Positions 58,199-64,000 of a stretch of DNA of 64,000 bases are shown here, in pieces. The stretch is taken from contig NC_014248.1 in assembly GCF_000196515.1 (NCBI RefSeq), forward strand, positions 3,724,001 to 3,788,000. The letters run 5' to 3'. The translations under genes were made by a program, and so were the position numbers. This DNA is from 'Nostoc azollae' 0708 (GTDB lineage: Bacteria; Cyanobacteriota; Cyanobacteriia; Cyanobacteriales; Nostocaceae). Each line of letters opens with the position of its first letter. The stretch's first letter is position 1. The notes under the pieces are model-generated. The model saw nothing but the letters and a program-made list of their open reading frames with translations, ran no database searches and was not told the origin of the DNA.

Positions 58199-59455
58199 AT
58201 GATTATAATCGCTTTCTTAGGCTTATACGTTGCTTTTAACCTGGGTGCAAATGACGTTGCTAACGCCATGGGAACATCTGTAGGTTCTAAAGCCGTCACC
58301 TTCAAACAAGCAATCATTATTGCCGGAATCCTAGAATTTACAGGTGCTGTATTATTCGGGCATGGAGTGACAGAAACACTAGGGACGAAAATTGCCCACC
58401 CCGACTTATTTATCGCTACACCACAAACCCTCGCTTTAGGGATGGTAACGGTACTGATATCAGCCGGGGTATGGCTGCAAATAGCCACCGCACTAGGTTT
58501 ACCAGTCTCCTCATCTCATGCAGTAGTCGGTGCGATTGCAGGCTTTACTTGGGTAGCATTAGGCATAGAAGCAATAGATTGGTCATCTATTCGTTTAATA
58601 ACCATAGGTTGGGTATTAACACCCATTATTAGTGCAATTATCGCTGCTTTTTTTTACGTTTTCATCCAACACTGGATCTTATCTCAACCAGACCCTCGCC
58701 TACAATTACAAGAATGGATTCCCTGGTTAAGCACAACTTTACTGAGTATATTTGGTGTAATAGTTCTACCATCCTTAACTAAACCACTGACAAACTTTTT
58801 AATTGAGAAAGTCGGTTTCAACATCCCTGCTCACGACATCCCCATTTTCACAGGTGCAGCAGCAGCAATTGGACTTATACTCTATAGCTGGAGAAAACTG
58901 AACTCCCCAATCACCAATCACCAATCACCAATCACTAATCCCACAGAGCAATTATTCGGACGCTTCCAACTATTAAGTGCTTGCTTTGTCGCTTTTGCAC
59001 ATGGTTCAAATGATGTCGGCAATGCGATTGCACCCCTAGCTGTCATTTACTACATCAATCAAACACATAGCGTCCCGAACAACGGAATCACGATTCCCTT
59101 ATGGATTACGATTCTTGGTGGTGTCGGCATAGTCGCAGGTTTGGCAATATGGGGCAAAAAAGTCATAGCCACCATCGCTGAAAACATCATCTCCCTACAA
59201 CCTAGTAGCGGATTTTGTGCCGAACTAGCCACAGCCACTACCATCTTACTAGCTTCCCGATTAGGTCTACCTGTATCTACCTCTCATGCGCTTGTTGGTG
59301 GTGTAGTAGGCATTGGACTGGTGCAAAACCTCAAATCCATCAAATTTCAAACACTCCAAGGAATCGCCACAGCCTGGGTAATTACAGTCCCAATCAGTGC
59401 TGTAATCAGCGCCATAATATTCAGTATTATCCGGATCATATTAAATTTAAAATGA
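58199..59455 (+). CDS. Inorganic phosphate transporter, PiT family
   Basis: A 418-residue membrane protein with about ten spans. The duplicated signature is clear: GANDVANAMGTSVGSKAV near the N-terminus and AHGSNDVGNAIAPL in the second half, each followed by a SSSHA or STSHA motif. It imports phosphate with a cation. The ATG at 58199 is preferred; the frame extends to ATG 58166 through GGCTTGCGCCACGCTACGC, a palindromic intergenic repeat. The cytoplasmic loop holds a heptamer repeat (58906-58940). Confidence 0.9.
   Translation: MIIIAFLGLYVAFNLGANDVANAMGTSVGSKAVTFKQAIIIAGILEFTGAVLFGHGVTETLGTKIAHPDLFIATPQTLALGMVTVLISAGVWLQIATALGLPVSSSHAVVGAIAGFTWVALGIEAIDWSSIRLITIGWVLTPIISAIIAAFFYVFIQHWILSQPDPRLQLQEWIPWLSTTLLSIFGVIVLPSLTKPLTNFLIEKVGFNIPAHDIPIFTGAAAAIGLILYSWRKLNSPITNHQSPITNPTEQLFGRFQLLSACFVAFAHGSNDVGNAIAPLAVIYYINQTHSVPNNGITIPLWITILGGVGIVAGLAIWGKKVIATIAENIISLQPSSGFCAELATATTILLASRLGLPVSTSHALVGGVVGIGLVQNLKSIKFQTLQGIATAWVITVPISAVISAIIFSIIRIILNLK
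58906..58940 (+). repeat. CACCAAT heptamers inside the phosphate transporter gene
   Basis: Five head-to-tail 7-base units, some with changes, encode [13 protein letters not shown] in the central loop between the two halves of the transporter. The reading frame is intact on both sides. Confidence 0.9.
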
Positions 59456-59921
59456 AATCTATTGAGGTTCTTACCTAGCAGTTCTCATCATGAGTGCAAT
59501 ACATCCGCCGTTTATAACCTGAGTAATACTACTGAGTAGTTCTAAAAGTTTTGGTGCTTTACCCCTACATTCAATCCGAATTAAACCCAATCACAAACTG
59601 GTATATTCTGCAAATACTCCCAAAACTAAAGCCTATTTTTGCAGAATTGTTAGTCATTTATTAGAATATTGTCCAGGAACCAGATAGTATTATCTTCTAT
59701 TTTTCCCAGAACAATACTTTAATTCCTCAGAGCAACGGAAACTGTCACGCAATTTACACTTCGCACAAATTTTGGTTTTTAACAACCTAGCAATCTGCAA
59801 GGCTTTGAAACAGTAAACAGTAAACAGTGAACAGCAAACAGTGAACAGTGAACAGTTATCAGTCTGATAACTGACAACTGGTATCTGAATTTATCGTCAA
59901 GGTGTTAGAGGTTAGAAACTA
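59456..59921. other. Gene-poor region with a decayed frame and heptamers
   Basis: A rightward stretch at about 59570-59813 reads HSIRIKPNHKLVYSANTPKT, then YFCRIVSHLLEYCP, a TAG and FPEQYFNSSEQRKLSRNLHF. It looks once coding but I cannot name it. AACAGTA/AACAGTG heptamers fill 59812-59862. No other feature seen. Confidence 0.4.
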
Positions 59922-62108
59922 ATGGGGCGATTTGAAAAGCGACCAGACAACCCACGAATCAGAGGCGACCTATCTAGAGCAGCTGAAAATGCCCTCTGGG
60001 ATATAGTTGAAGACCTAGAAAATCTACAAAAAAATCTTCTCAAGTCTTTGCAAGACGATGTAAAGCGTCTAGAAGCTGAAAAAACCCGTTTAGTGAATGA
60101 TATCCAAAAACTGATAGAGGAAAAAGACAAGTTACAACAGGCTCGACAAATTACCGAACAACAAGTTCTAATTCGTCAGCTGGCGGAAGTTTTAGCAAAG
60201 CACATATCCTCCCAATTGCAATCTTCACTGAAGACATTAGCTACCCAATCAATTGAAGTTGAGCCTTCTGAACGTGCCGCGCTCAGATCTGCTAAAATCA
60301 ACTCTACAGTAGCTAGTGAGATCAGTGAAAATGTCAGCCAAATGCTGGACAATCTCGATGATACTGTCACCATTGCTTTTAGCTCGCTGCAACAAGAACT
60401 CAAAAATTATCAGAGTCATCTTTCCCAGCAGCTATCACGAATGCATGACCAACGGCAGCAAGGGGAAGAGATTTTATCAGAATTTGTGAATCGCCTCCGA
60501 GGGGAACTAGAGAAGACCAGAGAAACCATTCCTCTCAAGGTGGTAACAGGAGGTGCGCCAACAGTTTTACAACTAACTGAACCTCACAAAAACGGTTTTT
60601 TGGAAAAATCACCAGAACGAATTATTGCTGAACCAATTTCCTTGGTAACTCAGGAATCGCCAAAAAATGAAAATTCAGCAATCAACGCTGTGATTACATT
60701 TCCACTCCCCCAGGAAAATCAGCCCTCGGAATCAACTTCTGTTATCACTGCTGATTTTTCAGCACAACAATCCACCACAGAATTACCAAATCAACAAAAC
60801 ATATCTGAGTCAACTTCTGTTATCACTGCTGATTTTTCAGCACAACAATCCACCACAGAACCACCAACTCAACAAAACATATCTGAGTTAACTTCTGTTA
60901 TCACTGCTGATTCTTCAGCACAACAATTAACCACAGAACCACCAACTCAATCCAAAACACCTGAGCCAATTTCTGTTCTTTCTCCTGATTTCTCAGCAAA
61001 GCAATCAACTAAATACCAACCCCCACTAACACCCAACGGGGAAACAATACATCGACGACAAAGAACCCGCAATTCTCCAAACTGGTCGCCGATTCAGGGA
61101 GGTTTTCTGTTGGTTGCATCCTCAACAGTGATGTCATCGCTTTATAACGTAGCTGTGAAGGCGCTTTTTAATGAAGGTTCTGATTTGCTCGGAAATTTTG
61201 AAACCCAGCAATTGATATCACCAACCTTGGGGAATATTTTCTTAATTTTAATGCTCCGGTTATTGGTGGTTGTGCCATTGATGTTACTTTTGGCTCCCAT
61301 CTTACATCCCCCAGTTTGGCAAGACCTACAAAATTTATTTGATTCAGTGAGTATAAGTACTGCTACCAATAGTGACAAAACAAAACCAGTTTTATTGTTA
61401 TCAGTTGTAAGTGGTGGCTTTTTATTTTTGTCACAGGTACTGATTTACATTGCTATTGGTAAAGTAACAACAGGAATCGCGATCGCACTGTTCTTTATCT
61501 ATCCCATGATTACTGGACTCTTATCATGGTTTCTCTTTCGTGAGCGTCCTAATTTATTTAGTTCTGGTGCAATTTCCAGCATCTTTTTTGGTCAATTATT
61601 AATCTTGGGTAGTTATTCAACTGGTACGAGTAATACCTCTTTAGGAATTATTTCTGGAATTATGTCCGGAATAGCTTTTGCTATTTACGTAATTTTTACT
61701 AGGTTATGCGCTCCGAAACTGCATCCAGTTTCATTTGCTTTAATTAACTTTGCCACAATGTTGCTATTAAGCTTCATCTGTTTATTAGTACCATTACCAA
61801 GCGATTGGAGTTTAGCTATTAGATCATCCAATTTACTGGAAGTGATTTTAAGTGCTTTTATGTTGGGTGTTCTCACTCTTTGTGGATATTTATTTAACAA
61901 CTTTGGAATTCGCAAATTAGGTGGGCCACGCTCGGCTATAATTGGTGCTGTTGTTCCAATTTTAACAGTGATTTTTGCTGGATTAATGATTCAGGAAAAA
62001 CTGGATCTCATTCAAATCTTGGGAGTTTTATTAGTAACTGGTGGTGCTGTTGCTCTCAGCTTTGAGAAAGTGCAAACTCAATCGCAATCTTCTAGCTTCA
62101 AGAATTAA
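59922..62108 (+). CDS. Coiled-coil / tandem-repeat / EamA transporter fusion protein
   Basis: A 728-residue protein in three parts. Residues 10-200 form a long charged coiled coil (LEDLENLQKNLLKSLQDDVK, then KRLEAEKTRLVNDIQKLIEE). Residues 270-365 are three and a half 26-residue repeats (STSVITADFSAQQSTTE). Residues 385-720 carry about ten membrane spans of the EamA/DMT family (GIAIALFFIYPMITGLLSWF, then PRSAIIGAVVPILTVIFAGL). The EamA part suggests metabolite export. The cytoplasmic coiled coil is unusual for a transporter. It is the gene directly upstream of hetR. Confidence 0.8.
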   Translation: MGRFEKRPDNPRIRGDLSRAAENALWDIVEDLENLQKNLLKSLQDDVKRLEAEKTRLVNDIQKLIEEKDKLQQARQITEQQVLIRQLAEVLAKHISSQLQSSLKTLATQSIEVEPSERAALRSAKINSTVASEISENVSQMLDNLDDTVTIAFSSLQQELKNYQSHLSQQLSRMHDQRQQGEEILSEFVNRLRGELEKTRETIPLKVVTGGAPTVLQLTEPHKNGFLEKSPERIIAEPISLVTQESPKNENSAINAVITFPLPQENQPSESTSVITADFSAQQSTTELPNQQNISESTSVITADFSAQQSTTEPPTQQNISELTSVITADSSAQQLTTEPPTQSKTPEPISVLSPDFSAKQSTKYQPPLTPNGETIHRRQRTRNSPNWSPIQGGFLLVASSTVMSSLYNVAVKALFNEGSDLLGNFETQQLISPTLGNIFLILMLRLLVVVPLMLLLAPILHPPVWQDLQNLFDSVSISTATNSDKTKPVLLLSVVSGGFLFLSQVLIYIAIGKVTTGIAIALFFIYPMITGLLSWFLFRERPNLFSSGAISSIFFGQLLILGSYSTGTSNTSLGIISGIMSGIAFAIYVIFTRLCAPKLHPVSFALINFATMLLLSFICLLVPLPSDWSLAIRSSNLLEVILSAFMLGVLTLCGYLFNNFGIRKLGGPRSAIIGAVVPILTVIFAGLMIQEKLDLIQILGVLLVTGGAVALSFEKVQTQSQSSSFKN
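60729..61015 (+). repeat. 78-bp in-frame tandem repeats
   Basis: Units start at 60729, 60807, 60885 and 60963 (last partial), each encoding E(S/L/P)(T/I)SV then a Ser/Thr/Gln-rich stretch. Units 1 and 2 are almost identical at base level, so the expansion is recent. Confidence 0.9.
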
Positions 62109-63418
<1,310 letters not shown>

Positions 63419-63634
63419 TCTGACACAAATGTGATATGTGTAGAAAGCAAAGTTCTCACATTATCTTAGTAGTCAGTGAAAGCAAATTCGAGAGGGTTAA
63501 AGCTGGAACCTTATTTTATTTGCTCCTCAAACTTGCCTTAACCCCATCATCTTTGGTTGGACAGACTAGTCGGGTGGAAAGTTTCCCAACCCTAGAATTA
63601 TGCGACTCACTGCTAACTTTAAAGCGTTACCAAT

Positions 63635-64000
63635 TTACTTAATGCTAGGAGCTGATGGCATGGGAACAGTCTCAAAACGAGGCATAGAAACCGGTGGTGT
63701 TGTCATTCCAGTTCCAATGCCACTAGACCGATCACTGGTATCTATACAAGTATCCAAAGCCTGAATTGAAGTCATCTCAATTTCTTGACCCAAGCCAACT
63801 ACACACTGAGCAAAAGTCATCGGTAATAAACTACGTCCACAGTAGGTTAAGGTAGCTTGATTAATTTCCTCCTTAGTGCTTTTGCTAATACCCACTATAC
63901 AGGTAGCTAAATCTTCCGGACGGCGGGCTTGACCACAGGAATAAAGGGCATCTTTAGGGTTAATCTGTGTCTGCTTTTTAATTTGAGCCACGCAGGTAGA
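63635..64000 (-). CDS. Cys-containing repeat protein, cut by window edge
   Basis: The frame is open to the right edge, so the N-terminus lies outside. It contains two similar segments of about 40 residues, ALYSCGQARRPEDLATCIVG and TLTYCGRSLLPMTFAQCVVG, and starts a third (ALDTCID). The paired Cys in each unit may form disulfides. A Pro/Ser-rich tail follows (PVSMPRFETVPMPSAP). A family name is not recognised. It is convergent with hetR. Confidence 0.7.
   Translation of the reverse strand, partial: STCVAQIKKQTQINPKDALYSCGQARRPEDLATCIVGISKSTKEEINQATLTYCGRSLLPMTFAQCVVGLGQEIEMTSIQALDTCIDTSDRSSGIGTGMTTPPVSMPRFETVPMPSAPSIK

Overview
The window looks like a chromosomal piece of a filamentous, heterocyst-forming cyanobacterium (Nostocales). 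Evidence read directly: a full-length HetR (62519-63418), a PatX-type RGSGR peptide gene (53614-53850), allophycocyanin ApcF, glutamine synthetase with its cyanobacterial inactivating factor IF7, a CP12-like protein, a carotenoid oxygenase and an ARTO-type terminal oxidase. Many genes are broken (about twenty remnants) and insertion sequences, MITEs and heptanucleotide repeats are abundant. Such erosion in a Nostocales genome resembles the Azolla symbiont 'Nostoc azollae'. That assignment is inference, not proof.

Layout. 0-5.2 kb: a CheB remnant, then an oxidase operon read leftwards (two DUF2231 membrane proteins, ctaC, ctaD, ctaE); its subunit II lacks the CuA ligands. 5.2-11.8 kb: a dead FecCD permease, a fused phage tail-collar/lysozyme relic, small housekeeping genes (RNA ligase-like, YCII, phasin, queF), a dead YoeB toxin beside its antitoxin, and a kinase-like gene. 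11.8-14 kb: ccdA-ccs1, cytochrome c maturation system II. 14-19.5 kb: a decayed DMT transporter, an internally deleted IS5-like element, an IS with a 5-bp target duplication, recR with ACG where ATG is expected, and a dead IS701-type element. 19.5-21.5 kb: ureE-ureF-ureG in decay, with a 19-copy heptamer array between ureF and ureG. 22-23.7 kb: a dead lipase and a four-repeat CRISPR relic without cas genes. 23.8-31.9 kb: dnaG, a peptidoglycan hydrolase, a carotenoid oxygenase, an acyltransferase, an HtrA protease and a CsoR/InrS-like metal sensor. 31.9-43 kb: an IS-rich segment in which two near-identical 1.26-kb IS copies lie in inverted orientation around DUF4079, DUF1997, SDR, lysozyme-like and menH genes; two histidine-kinase fragments in opposite orientation suggest an inversion. 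43-48.4 kb: a GTPase, CP12, tlyA, and a Uma2 gene split by an IS630-type element.

48.6-64 kb is the nitrogen/heterocyst neighbourhood: apcF, glnA, gifA, a methyltransferase pseudogene, patX, a FAD protein, a decayed kinase, a dehydrogenase, a phosphate transporter, a coiled-coil/EamA fusion and hetR. As I recall it, this matches the order around alr2328-alr2339 in Anabaena sp. PCC 7120. GlnA makes glutamine, IF7 inactivates GlnA when nitrogen is plentiful, and HetR and PatX promote and inhibit heterocyst formation. A consensus NtcA box precedes gifA and a TCCGGA motif precedes patX.

Two 126-bp MITE copies with TA duplications each interrupt a reading frame that is restored exactly when the element is removed in silico. 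No tRNA, rRNA or complete CRISPR-Cas locus was recognised.
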